The notes beneath the pieces were generated by a model. That model ran no database searches. It saw nothing but the letters and a program-made list of their open reading frames with translations, and was not told where the DNA came from. From positions 1 through 20,870 of the forward strand of contig WFRQ01000331.1 in assembly GCA_015486425.1 (NCBI GenBank): DNA of 20,870 nucleotides. The letters are read 5' to 3'. The position numbers and the translations under genes were made by a program. Below, in pieces: positions 1 to 7,872 of the stretch (position 1 is its first letter; every line of letters begins with the position of its first letter). This DNA comes from Deltaproteobacteria bacterium. GTDB lineage: Bacteria; Desulfobacterota; Dissulfuribacteria; Dissulfuribacterales; QOAL01.

Positions 1-31
1 CTGTTAATTCAGACTGGGCGTGACACAGGCC

Positions 32-2407
32 CTAACTGATGGCTGAAATCTTGAATCGGCGCAGGCTTTTTTCCATATCTTTTGCCTTCTTTTCCAGCAT
101 CTTCATGTCTGACAAAGCAGTTTCAGCGCCTTTTGCGTTCTGAGTAGCAGTATTTGCCATCTGATCCATTATCTGGCGAAGTGCCGTGCTTCGTTCACGC
201 TGTTTCGCTGTCCTTGATGTGATTTCACCGGAGTTCAAGACCACCTTGTCAACTGTTTCAACAGCAGTTTTCGTGGTAAGTCCGCTCGAATTTGCCGCTG
301 CGACAATATCATCACTGAGGGCCATGAGTTTCTTTATGGAATCCTCAGCCTGTTTTCTTCGTTCAGCCTGACGGCTGGTCATGTTCACAATGGCCGTGGC
401 CAGCTCTTCAAGCTGATCAGTTGATGATAGAAGGCCTTCCACTGACTGTGCCTGCTGGTTGGTAACCTCGGATATGCGGAATGTAACCTCACTGCCTGTT
501 TCAACAGTGGACACCAGGCTTTCAAGCGCCTTTGCACTCTGAGAGGCAAGCTCCATTCCCTGTTCAACGTTTTCAGAACTGTCAGAGATAAGGGCTTCAA
601 TCTCTCTTGTAGATTCTGCGGTCCTGTCAGCCAGTTTCCGGATTTCCTCTGCAACTACTGCAAAGCCCCGGCCATGCTCTCCTGCTCTTGCGGCCTCGAT
701 GGCAGCGTTAAGGGCAAGGAGGTTAGTCTGTTCCGCAATGTCAGAAATCAGGTCAACAATGTCTCTAACCTGCTCGGAACTGGATGCAATGGCCTCCATA
801 CCTTTAACTGTCTGTTCCATGGCCTCTTTACCCTGCATGGCGCTCTGCAGTGTTTCCTTTGCCTGCACAGCGGCCACCTGGGCCTCATCAGCCATTTTCT
901 GAAGTTTACCAGCCATATCCTTCAGTGATTCTGCTGTACTAAGTGCAGCTTCAGACTGGGTCTCAGCCCTTGACTGCACCTCCTTGGCTGTCTCACCCAT
1001 GTTCCCGACTGTCTGGGCTGCCCATGCCGCACCTTCCTTGTTCTGAGCAGATATGTCAGTAATCCGGGTTGCAGTCCTTGCCATATCCTGGATTACCTGT
1101 GCAGCATCCCTGGCAAGTTTTGCTGATGAATCAGCATGTTCTGCTACTTCAGATGCAGTCTGGCCCATGACCTCAACCCTTTTCTGTACTTCTAAAGCCC
1201 TTTTTGCCTGGCCTTCTGCATTGGCTGTAATGTTCGAAGCTACCTCATTTACATGAGAACTCGCCCTGGCAAATTCTGCTGTGGTCTGCATCAGCTCCCT
1301 GAATGTGGACTGGAGGGCGTCAAGAAAATGGTTTACAGACTCTGCCATCTTTCCAACTTCGTCATTTCCGGATACTTCAATACGACGGGTCAGATCAAGG
1401 TCCTCGGCAGTGCTCTTTAAAAGCTCAGAGGTTTGAACAATCGGACGTACAACGCCCACATTGATAAAATGGGCGAGGAGCATGAGAAGCACGAAGATTA
1501 TACCGTTACCAATAAAGCCGTGTCTGAGCAGGCCAGGCATGGAAGCAGCAAGCGAAGACTCGGGTATCTGTACCACTGCTGCCCAGTCAGGAATGCTGAT
1601 CCCTTCATGTCCCTGCAGTCTGACGCAACCTGCCACAGCATCTGACCCAGGTCCCACATTTTCTGCAAGTCGTACCTGTCCCTTGAGGCCGCCAACCCAG
1701 GGCGCTGCGTTTTTGCCAATAAGACGCATCTCTCTGTCAAGGACAACTTTCCCCTTGCTGTCTGTAACAAATGCCAGCCCATGCTGTGGATCCACAAGGG
1801 TAAGAGTGCGGTCAAGCACCGCAGTGAATTTTGGAACATCCAGCAGCCCGAGAACCGAACCGATTCGCCTTCCATCTCTATATACAGGAGCAGCCATGGC
1901 AAAGATGAGCGCTCCGTTGCTGTCAAAAGGAGATTTTGCAGGCCCGGTAAATGTTACCTTGCCTCTAACGGAATTCAGACCCCATTCATCTGCTTTGAGC
2001 AGTTTGCCGTGCATGCCGTTTCTGCCTGATGCTACAGTGCGGCCCCACTGATCAAGGATGATGAAATTTGAAAAGTATGGATTCTGCTTGGCAAGATCAG
2101 CAAGAAACATATCTGTTTCCGATTTTTCAGCATCCATATTCAGTGTATCAGATGTTATCCCAAGCAGGGCAAGTGTCCGAAGGTCACCTGCTCTGGCTTC
2201 AAGGTAATTTTCCAGGTTGGATGCCATCTGTTTAGTCTCTGATAAAATTCTTTTTTTCCCGTCTGCCTTGAGAATTGCCTGCTGCGTAAAATAAATATAA
2301 CCCTGTGCCGCAACCACAACAGCCATGACAATGGAAATCATAATCAGGACCTTGGTTTGAAGCCTGAGATTCCTGAAAATGTTAATGCCTACTGTTTTGC
2401 CTTTCAT
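32..2407 (-). CDS. Methyl-accepting chemotaxis protein (dCache-like sensor, HAMP, MCP signalling domain)
   Basis: Inner-membrane chemoreceptor that reports a periplasmic ligand to CheA through CheW. The 791-aa product has a first membrane segment at about residues 18-40, a periplasmic sensor of about 255 residues resembling dCache, a second membrane segment at about 297-320, and a HAMP region at about 320-372. A long coiled-coil signalling domain follows. Its conserved hairpin tip lies at about 559-591 and contains EQTNLLALNAAIEAARAGE and GFAVVAEEIRKLA. There is no C-terminal NWETF-type tether for CheR/CheB. The start codon overlaps the cheW stop codon by 4 bp (ATGA), so translation is probably coupled. 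No cheA, cheR or cheB is present nearby, so it must use a kinase encoded elsewhere. The ligand cannot be read from sequence. The family call is secure; the sensor subtype is inferred from size and topology. Confidence 0.95.
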   Translation of the reverse strand: MKGKTVGINIFRNLRLQTKVLIMISIVMAVVVAAQGYIYFTQQAILKADGKKRILSETKQMASNLENYLEARAGDLRTLALLGITSDTLNMDAEKSETDMFLADLAKQNPYFSNFIILDQWGRTVASGRNGMHGKLLKADEWGLNSVRGKVTFTGPAKSPFDSNGALIFAMAAPVYRDGRRIGSVLGLLDVPKFTAVLDRTLTLVDPQHGLAFVTDSKGKVVLDREMRLIGKNAAPWVGGLKGQVRLAENVGPGSDAVAGCVRLQGHEGISIPDWAAVVQIPESSLAASMPGLLRHGFIGNGIIFVLLMLLAHFINVGVVRPIVQTSELLKSTAEDLDLTRRIEVSGNDEVGKMAESVNHFLDALQSTFRELMQTTAEFARASSHVNEVASNITANAEGQAKRALEVQKRVEVMGQTASEVAEHADSSAKLARDAAQVIQDMARTATRITDISAQNKEGAAWAAQTVGNMGETAKEVQSRAETQSEAALSTAESLKDMAGKLQKMADEAQVAAVQAKETLQSAMQGKEAMEQTVKGMEAIASSSEQVRDIVDLISDIAEQTNLLALNAAIEAARAGEHGRGFAVVAEEIRKLADRTAESTREIEALISDSSENVEQGMELASQSAKALESLVSTVETGSEVTFRISEVTNQQAQSVEGLLSSTDQLEELATAIVNMTSRQAERRKQAEDSIKKLMALSDDIVAAANSSGLTTKTAVETVDKVVLNSGEITSRTAKQRERSTALRQIMDQMANTATQNAKGAETALSDMKMLEKKAKDMEKSLRRFKISAIS

Positions 2408-2892
2408 GCCCTTGCCTCCTTGATATAAGGGATGTTTTTCTGAAGATGCGCTATGAGTGCAGGTATATTAAGCAGCGGAACCCTGCTGCCCTGCCAGCTT
2501 GTAACTCCTGATATGTACTCTTCCGGAATGTCGTTCAGATCAGATTCTGATACTGTGATAAATGCTTCAGGCATTACAGACTGAACTGCGATAACACTTT
2601 CAACAGCCAGCCCTACAGGCGCTCCGGGGGAATCCAGCAGGATGATACGCTCCCATTCATGAGATGATTCTCTATTTTTCAGTAATGAGGCAGTATCAAG
2701 TACTGACACCACGTCCCCTCTGATATTTACAACCCCGGCTACAAATCGGCTGGCATTGGGCAGGGGAGTCAGTTCGCGTGCATTTACAACTTCCCGTACC
2801 CAGCTCAGATCTGTACCCATTGTCCTGCCGGTCACGTGGAAAAACAGAATCGGCAACGCATAGCCTGGTATTCCGGAATTAGAGAGAGTCAT
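2404..2892 (-). CDS. cheW: CheW-like chemotaxis coupling protein
   Basis: CheW is the cytoplasmic adaptor that links chemoreceptors to the CheA kinase. The 162-aa protein is one CheW domain of normal length. The typical stretch LTPLPNASRFVAGVVNIRGD sits at about residues 41-60, followed by VVSVLD, and the C-terminal part has a GVTSWQG/VPLLNI segment. It lies directly upstream of, and overlaps by 4 bp, the chemoreceptor gene, so the two form a dedicated receptor-adaptor operon. The chosen ATG has no strong Shine-Dalgarno sequence, and no sigma-28 or sigma-54 promoter is recognised upstream. The start is therefore less certain than the family. It may be an accessory CheW specific to this receptor. 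Confidence 0.92.
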   Translation of the reverse strand: MTLSNSGIPGYALPILFFHVTGRTMGTDLSWVREVVNARELTPLPNASRFVAGVVNIRGDVVSVLDTASLLKNRESSHEWERIILLDSPGAPVGLAVESVIAVQSVMPEAFITVSESDLNDIPEEYISGVTSWQGSRVPLLNIPALIAHLQKNIPYIKEARA

Positions 2893-3419
2893 AATTGTTT
2901 ACGTCTTTGTTTTTTCAGACTGTTTTTGGAAATAAGTGCTGTCTATGAATATTTTTCTGGTTATGATTTTGTAGTCTCATACCAGGGCTATTGGTTAAAT
3001 GTGCATATTCTTGCAGGTTAAACTTGTATGCTGCACCGCACAGGCGCTGCAATACCCTGTGCCATTGAAAATACAGGCGATCTGCCGATTTAGTCTGCCT
3101 GTCTGATATTGATCAGCTAACTGCATGCAACAGGGCTTGAGGCCATTATTATTTCTTATCGTCTGAACCGGAATAAACTTTAGGCATTATGGCTCAGCCT
3201 TTACTCACTGCTTTGGTCCTGAATATGGCTGTAGTAACTTCTCAATAAGATACAAATTTGGGATTGCAGTAAAAATTAATGGCATTATAATTGAATATTT
3301 CATCAGCGTGCGGTTTACCGCTGGTTGCGGATGCTTTGAAAATTATCGTACCTAACTGCTACCTGAATTGCTCGATCCAGGTGCTGCCAATTTTATATAT
3401 AATGACTGTGGAGGAATAA
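2893..3419. other. Divergent intergenic region between cheW and rpoZ
   Basis: A 527-bp gap between divergent genes with no convincing ORF. It must hold promoters for both sides, but none is clear. Two small hairpins lie in series: GCACAGG/CCTGTGC (3038-3044 with 3056-3062) and ACAGGC/GCCTGT (3073-3078 with 3097-3102). Neither has a T-run, so they do not look like terminators. A TATAAT at 3398-3403 is too close to the rpoZ ribosome binding site to be a convincing -10 box. Confidence 0.5.
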
Positions 3420-3686
3420 ATGGCACGTGTAACAGTTGAAGACTGTCTTGAAAAGATACCCAGCAGGTTTGCGCTGGTCCATCTCTGCATTGAAAGGGTT
3501 AAACAGCTCAGAAAAGGTGCAAAGCCCCTTGTCAAGAGTGATAACAAGGAGATAGTACAGGCCCTCAGGGAAATAGCGGCAGGAAAGGTAACGTTTGAAA
3601 ATCTTGAACAACTGGCCAGAGAGGCTGAAGAGGAAAGGATTTTCCAGAGCCTTCAGGCTGATACTTCTCAGGTGGCAGGGCACTGA
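3420..3686 (+). CDS. rpoZ: DNA-directed RNA polymerase omega subunit
   Basis: Omega is the small subunit that chaperones beta-prime into RNA polymerase and forms part of a ppGpp-binding site in proteobacterial enzymes. The 88-aa product starts MARVTVEDCLEKIPSRFALV, which is the family signature. It continues with the helix carrying RVKQLRKGAKPLVKSDNKE and with ALREIAAGKVTFENL, and the length is usual. A GTGGAGG Shine-Dalgarno sequence precedes the ATG at a good distance. In many relatives rpoZ sits beside gmk or spoT; here it stands alone, 214 bp upstream of dnaJ. A dksA/traR-type gene lies about 1.9 kb downstream, and both proteins act on RNA polymerase, though no shared operon is evident. 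Confidence 0.95.
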   Translation: MARVTVEDCLEKIPSRFALVHLCIERVKQLRKGAKPLVKSDNKEIVQALREIAAGKVTFENLEQLAREAEEERIFQSLQADTSQVAGH

Positions 3687-3710
3687 GCGTTGCTTGTAAA
3701 TTATGAATAT

Positions 3711-3755
3711 CGGCAGGTAGAGTGGGTTTAACCAGTATTTTCATGTCACCTGCCG
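3711..3755. other. Inverted repeat downstream of rpoZ
   Basis: A perfect 8-bp inverted repeat, CGGCAGGT and ACCTGCCG, encloses about 29 nt that include a small GGTT/AACC hairpin. It lies 25 bp after the rpoZ stop codon. There is no T-run, so it could be a transcript-stabilising or Rho-linked 3' structure rather than an intrinsic terminator. Confidence 0.3.
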
Positions 3756-3900
3756 TTCTCAGTGCGGGTACAATGAATCAGGGGAATATGCATGTTAATG
3801 GTATTTTCGTGCAAAATTTTCATGTTATCTGTCAGAAAGATAATATCCCCTGAAATGAAAATCTATCGCGAACGGCATAGAATTTTACAATAAAGATATA

Positions 3901-5040
3901 ATGAAGAGAGATTACTACGAAATACTCTGCGTGGAGCGGCATGCATCGCAGGAGGAAATTAAAAAGGCGTACCGGAAGCTTGCCCTGAAATATCACCCTG
4001 ACCGTAATCCTGATAACAAGGAAGCGGAGGATAAATTCAAGGAAGCTGCCGAGGCGTATGATGTGCTTCGCGACCCTGAAAAACGCAAACTGTATGACCT
4101 TCATGGTCATGCAGGAGTGGAAGGCGCCGGGTTCAGAGGTTTCAGCGGTACTGAAGATGTATTCAGTTCTTTCAGCGACCTGTTTGAAGATTTTTTCGGT
4201 TTTTCCACCGGGCAAAGGCGCAGTCGTCGAAACGGTCCTGAGGCAGGTTCTGATCTGCGCTATGATCTGACTATTTCATTTAAGGAAGCTGCTCTCGGTG
4301 CTGAGAAAGAAATAGATATTGTCAGGTATGAAAACTGTTCCGTATGCAACGGCACTGGAGCTGCAGAAGGGAGTGAGATTATTACCTGTCCAACCTGCAA
4401 TGGTGCAGGCCAGGTTATACGTACAGAAGGCTTTTTCAGAGTATCCTCAATCTGTCCACGCTGTTCAGGCGAGGGCACAGTGATGACTGAACCGTGCAGG
4501 AGCTGTGCAGGTCACGGGCGGGTTCAGGAACGGCGCCGTGTCAAGGTGCATATACCAGCGGGTGTTGATACTGGTTCCCGTCTGAGGCTTAGAAACGAAG
4601 GCGAGGCTGGACGAAGAGGCGGTCCTCGCGGTGATCTGTTCATTGTTATACATGTGGAGCCCCATGAATTTTTTCAGCGCAGGGGGAATGACATTCTGAA
4701 CAGTGAGATGATTTCAATGGCTGAAGCTGCACTTGGATGCACCATTACTGTCCCGACAATTGACGGTGAGGCTGAGATTAATATTCCTGCCGGAACACAA
4801 AATGGTGACAGTATTACCCTTAAAGGGCGTGGATTCCCTGATATCAGGGGGGGAGGAAATGGCAACCAGGTTGTTTTCATGAAAGTCATGGTGCCGGAAA
4901 ATCTCACTGAACGTCAAAAGGAACTGCTTAAGGAATTTGCCGATATAGAAAAGGAAAAGAAAGAGGGCGGCTTTTTCCGAAAGCTTTTTAAAAAGGCAGC
5001 AGGCCATGGTTCTGAACATGCCAGGCACGATGTGTCATGA
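3901..5040 (+). CDS. dnaJ: Chaperone protein DnaJ (type I Hsp40)
   Basis: DnaJ delivers unfolded clients to DnaK and stimulates its ATPase. The 379-aa protein has the full type I layout. The J domain covers residues 1-70 with HPD at 32-34, and a Gly/Phe-rich linker covers about 75-103. The zinc domain has four CxxCxGxG repeats (cysteines 146/149, 163/166, 185/188, 199/202), followed by the two beta-sandwich client-binding domains. A short Lys-rich C-terminus ends the protein. The ATG has only a weak Shine-Dalgarno sequence, but it begins the conserved MKRDYYEIL. The stop overlaps the moaC start by 4 bp. No dnaK or grpE is adjacent. A CbpA-type protein is excluded by the intact zinc domain. 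Confidence 0.96.
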   Translation: MKRDYYEILCVERHASQEEIKKAYRKLALKYHPDRNPDNKEAEDKFKEAAEAYDVLRDPEKRKLYDLHGHAGVEGAGFRGFSGTEDVFSSFSDLFEDFFGFSTGQRRSRRNGPEAGSDLRYDLTISFKEAALGAEKEIDIVRYENCSVCNGTGAAEGSEIITCPTCNGAGQVIRTEGFFRVSSICPRCSGEGTVMTEPCRSCAGHGRVQERRRVKVHIPAGVDTGSRLRLRNEGEAGRRGGPRGDLFIVIHVEPHEFFQRRGNDILNSEMISMAEAALGCTITVPTIDGEAEINIPAGTQNGDSITLKGRGFPDIRGGGNGNQVVFMKVMVPENLTERQKELLKEFADIEKEKKEGGFFRKLFKKAAGHGSEHARHDVS

Positions 5041-5540
5041 ATGATTCCACCCTGACACACATCGATGAACAGGGCAGGGCGCGGATGGTTGATATCAGCG
5101 GCAAGGCCCAGACTGAACGTAGAGCCGTGGCTACAGGAACTGTTACGCTGGGCCCCAAGGCCTTTGGCATGCTTGTTGACCGTACCATACCAAAGGGAGA
5201 CGTTATAGCAGTGGCACGAATAGCAGGCATCATGGCGGCCAAGAAGGTTGATGAGCTTATCCCTCTGTGTCATCCGTTGCCTGTTGAATCTGTGGAAATT
5301 GATTTTAAGTATGATGACCGGAATTATGCAGTACATATTGACGCCTCTGTCAGTGTGAGTGGCAGGACAGGTGTTGAAATGGAAGCCCTTACAGCGGTTT
5401 CCATGGCAGCGCTCACCATTTATGATATGTGCAAGGCCGTGGAAAAAGGTATGGTCATAGGCCCTGTAAGGCTGGAATATAAATCCGGTGGGAAAAGTGG
5501 TACCTGGAAGAGAGAAAAAAAGGAACAATCAGGAGGCTGA
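5037..5540 (+). CDS. moaC: Cyclic pyranopterin monophosphate synthase (molybdenum cofactor)
   Basis: MoaC converts the 3',8-cyclo-GTP product made by MoaA into cyclic pyranopterin monophosphate, the first pterin intermediate of molybdenum cofactor synthesis. The 167-aa protein is of normal length and contains the signatures KKVDELIPLCHPLP (LCHPLP at 77-82), TGVEMEALTAVSMAALTIYD and DMCKA. D130 and K133 fit the conserved catalytic pair. It overlaps dnaJ by 4 bp (ATGA) and is 2 bp from the next gene, so the three are probably cotranscribed. No other moa gene is present in the window. Linkage to a chaperone gene is unusual and may be only a genomic arrangement. Confidence 0.96.
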   Translation: MNDSTLTHIDEQGRARMVDISGKAQTERRAVATGTVTLGPKAFGMLVDRTIPKGDVIAVARIAGIMAAKKVDELIPLCHPLPVESVEIDFKYDDRNYAVHIDASVSVSGRTGVEMEALTAVSMAALTIYDMCKAVEKGMVIGPVRLEYKSGGKSGTWKREKKEQSGG

Positions 5541-5542
5541 AT

Positions 5543-5905
5543 ATGGACCAGGCCCAACTTGAATATTTTCGTAAGATACTTACTGATAAACTTAATGAAC
5601 TCCTTGGAGAGGCAGATAAAACCCTTGGAGAAATGACTGAACTGGACGATCATTTTCCTGATCCTACAGACAGAGCAGCAGTTGAGTCTGACAGAAGTTT
5701 TGAATTGAGGATACGGGACAGGGAACGGAAACTCATTAAGAAAATTCGCACTGCCTTAGAGAGAATTGATGAGGGAGTATACGGAGAATGTGATGCATGC
5801 GGCGAGGAGATCGGCATGAAACGTTTAGAGGCAAGGCCGGTAACCACACTCTGTATTGCATGCAAGGCAAAACAGGAGCAGGAAGAAAAAGCCAAGGGAA
5901 TCTGA
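5543..5905 (+). CDS. dksA: DksA/TraR-family zinc-finger transcription factor
   Basis: DksA proteins enter the RNA polymerase secondary channel and, with ppGpp, reset rRNA and biosynthetic promoters. The 120-aa product has the N-terminal coiled coil with a tip motif D40-P-T-D43-R-A45. This matches the functional DxxDxA motif of DksA. A C4 zinc finger (C83, C86, C104, C107) follows, with CDACGEEIGMKRLEARPVTT between the cysteine pairs. A strong AGGAGG Shine-Dalgarno overlaps the end of moaC and fixes the ATG. It is somewhat shorter than E. coli DksA, as is usual for these homologues. The retained acidic tip supports a DksA-like activity; the distinction from other TraR-like members is inferred. 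Confidence 0.88.
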   Translation: MDQAQLEYFRKILTDKLNELLGEADKTLGEMTELDDHFPDPTDRAAVESDRSFELRIRDRERKLIKKIRTALERIDEGVYGECDACGEEIGMKRLEARPVTTLCIACKAKQEQEEKAKGI

Positions 5906-5966
5906 TTTAAATCTTCAATCTATCAATGAGAAACAGGAGCATGTCCAGTGGTAATGCGGTGGTTTA

Positions 5967-7040
5967 ATGCCTGAACTCAGGAGAGACCCGATTACCGGCA
6001 GATGGGTCATTATAGCAAGGGAGCGCGGCCAGCGTCCCTATGATTTCATTGTGGAAAAGGACAAGGTTAAGGGTGGATTCTGCCCCCTGTGCCCTGGTAA
6101 TGAAAAAACCACACCACCGGAAGTGCTGGCATATGGCAGGCCTGATAACAATCCCAATGGAGAGGGGTGGGACCTCAGGGTAGTTCCAAATAAATATCCT
6201 GCTCTTATTATTGAAGGAGCGCTTGACAAGAGGGGGGAGGGCATCTATGACAAGATGAACGGCATAGGTGCTCATGAAGTCATAATCGAGACGCCGGATC
6301 ACTATTCCACCATTGAGGAGCTGGAGCTGGGAAAGCTGGAACTGGTTTTTCGTGCATATCGCGATCGAATCCTTGATCTGTCACAGGATAAAAGATTCAA
6401 GTACATTATAGTGTTCAAAAATTTCGGCAAGAGTGCCGGGGCATCTCTTGAACATTCACATTCTCAGCTTATTGCACTTCCTGTTATCCCAAACCGGATT
6501 CAGGAGGAGCTGGATGGCTGCCTGAGATATTACGATTACAAGGAGCGTTGTGCTTTCTGTGATATAATCCATCAGGAACAGTCCCAGATGGAGCGGATAG
6601 TGTGGGAAAATGACGAGTTTATCACTATATGCCCCTTTGCCTCAAGAGCTCCATTTGAGATGGTTGTAATGCCCAAACGTCATCAATCCAGATTTGTTTC
6701 AATGGATGATGCACAGTTTCAAGCTCTTACGGAGCTTTTTTCAGAGACTATGAGGCGACTTAACGCGGTAGTGCCTGGGGTTGCATATAACTACATGCTG
6801 CATACCGCCCCGATCAATCAGGATGCACTTGAACATTATCACTGGCATATAGAGATAATGCCCAAGCTCACCACAATTGCCGGCTTTGAATGGGGAACGG
6901 AGTTTTATATAAATCCCTCTCCTCCTGAAGATTGTGCGCAAATATTGTGTGAGCGGGGAACATTATCAAGAGAAGAAATACAGGATGGCCAGCCTGAACA
7001 TGAGACTACCATTGACTCACAACAGGTGAAGAAGACCTGA
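5967..7040 (+). CDS. galT: Galactose-1-phosphate uridylyltransferase (HIT superfamily)
   Basis: GalT exchanges UMP between UDP-glucose and galactose-1-phosphate in the Leloir pathway. The 357-aa protein starts with PELRRDPITGRWVIIARERG, typical of the family. It contains the active-site triad HSHSQ (163-167, nucleophile expected at H165) and a second histidine cluster HYHWH (290-294). Zinc-ligand cysteine pairs are CPLC (39-42) and CAFC (195-198). It begins 61 bp after the dksA-type gene, with only a weak GGTGG ribosome site. No galE or galK is adjacent, so the role may be nucleotide-sugar supply for surface polysaccharide rather than galactose catabolism. A related nucleotidylyltransferase such as ADP-glucose phosphorylase cannot be excluded. 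Confidence 0.88.
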   Translation: MPELRRDPITGRWVIIARERGQRPYDFIVEKDKVKGGFCPLCPGNEKTTPPEVLAYGRPDNNPNGEGWDLRVVPNKYPALIIEGALDKRGEGIYDKMNGIGAHEVIIETPDHYSTIEELELGKLELVFRAYRDRILDLSQDKRFKYIIVFKNFGKSAGASLEHSHSQLIALPVIPNRIQEELDGCLRYYDYKERCAFCDIIHQEQSQMERIVWENDEFITICPFASRAPFEMVVMPKRHQSRFVSMDDAQFQALTELFSETMRRLNAVVPGVAYNYMLHTAPINQDALEHYHWHIEIMPKLTTIAGFEWGTEFYINPSPPEDCAQILCERGTLSREEIQDGQPEHETTIDSQQVKKT

Positions 7041-7300
7041 ATTGAGCGTTTCAAAAATTTGAAGAATATTGTAGTGATATGAACAATTTCGTAGATTGTT
7101 TTTGTGAAGTGTGGCTTGAAAAAACGTAATTGTTTGAGCGAGGAACCCGCGTGTTTTGCGATCTATGGGAAGCAAACCCGGTAAATCGAAAAATAGTTCC
7201 TCAGTAGCGAAAAAAGAGTTCCATTGTTGGATAAAACGAAAAAACGCTGAATAGATTGTCATTAACAGTGATGTCTGAGTGTTCACAGGAGGTATAAGGA

Positions 7301-7666
7301 ATGTCAGAGCGACCGAAAAGAATTCTGGTTGTGGATGATGAAGACAGCATCCAGCTTCTTTACAGAGAAGAACTCGAGGATGAGGGGTATGAAGTTACTT
7401 CCGCCATGAATGGGGAGGAGGCACTCAAACAATTTAATGAGAACACACCTGATTTGGTAGTGCTGGACATCAATATGCCTGGTATAGACGGAATCGAGGT
7501 GTTGCGTCAAATGAAACAGGCCAAACCAGGTGTTCCTGTCATATTGAGTTCTGCATATCCTGAGTATAAACAGGACCTGGCATCATGGGCATCAGATGAT
7601 TATATTGTCAAATCCTTCAATATGGATGAACTGAAAGAGTCCATAAAACGGCATCTTGCGGAGTAA
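7301..7666 (+). CDS. Stand-alone response-regulator receiver protein
   Basis: This 121-aa protein is only a CheY-like receiver domain. The acidic pocket is D12/D13, the phosphoacceptor is D56 within LVVLDINMPG, the Ser/Thr switch is at S83/S84, and the conserved lysine is K104 in VKSF. The usual proline after the lysine is replaced by serine. There is no output domain, so it must act by protein-protein contact or as a phosphorelay intermediate. AGGAGG lies at a good distance from the ATG. A 260-bp gap separates it from galT, so it is probably transcribed on its own. It is convergent with the PilZ-PAS pseudokinase gene, a possible but unproven partner. It could also be a CheY serving the distant chemoreceptor. 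Confidence 0.93.
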   Translation: MSERPKRILVVDDEDSIQLLYREELEDEGYEVTSAMNGEEALKQFNENTPDLVVLDINMPGIDGIEVLRQMKQAKPGVPVILSSAYPEYKQDLASWASDDYIVKSFNMDELKESIKRHLAE

Positions 7667-7872
7667 CTGCGCTGTGTTTTTTCTGACCGCAGAGGAATTG
7701 TACTGCCTCGTTGAATAATTGTCTTCCTCCCCTCATTGAGTGTTCCTGATTAACTTCTGAATATTGTTGCTGCAAACCCTTACTGTTTAAAGGGTACTAC
7801 AATAGTTGCCTGCATCAGGGCTTGCACGGCCTTTTGATAGCCTGAATCGCTCAATAACAATCCAGGGATAAC
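7667..7872. other. Convergent intergenic region
   Basis: A 206-bp gap between the receiver gene and the PilZ-PAS gene, which converge here. It holds weak hairpins only, for example ACCCTT/AAGGGT at 7776-7795 and CTGCG/CGCAG just after the receiver stop codon. No good intrinsic terminator was seen on either strand. Confidence 0.4.

Noticed and set aside
3280..3296. TGGCAT-N5-TTGAA as a second sigma-54 promoter before rpoZ
   Set aside because: Spacing fits but the invariant -12 GC reads GA.
3394..3403. Perfect TATAAT upstream of rpoZ as a promoter -10 box
   Set aside because: It would start transcription inside the Shine-Dalgarno sequence, and there is no -35 box at 16-18 bp.
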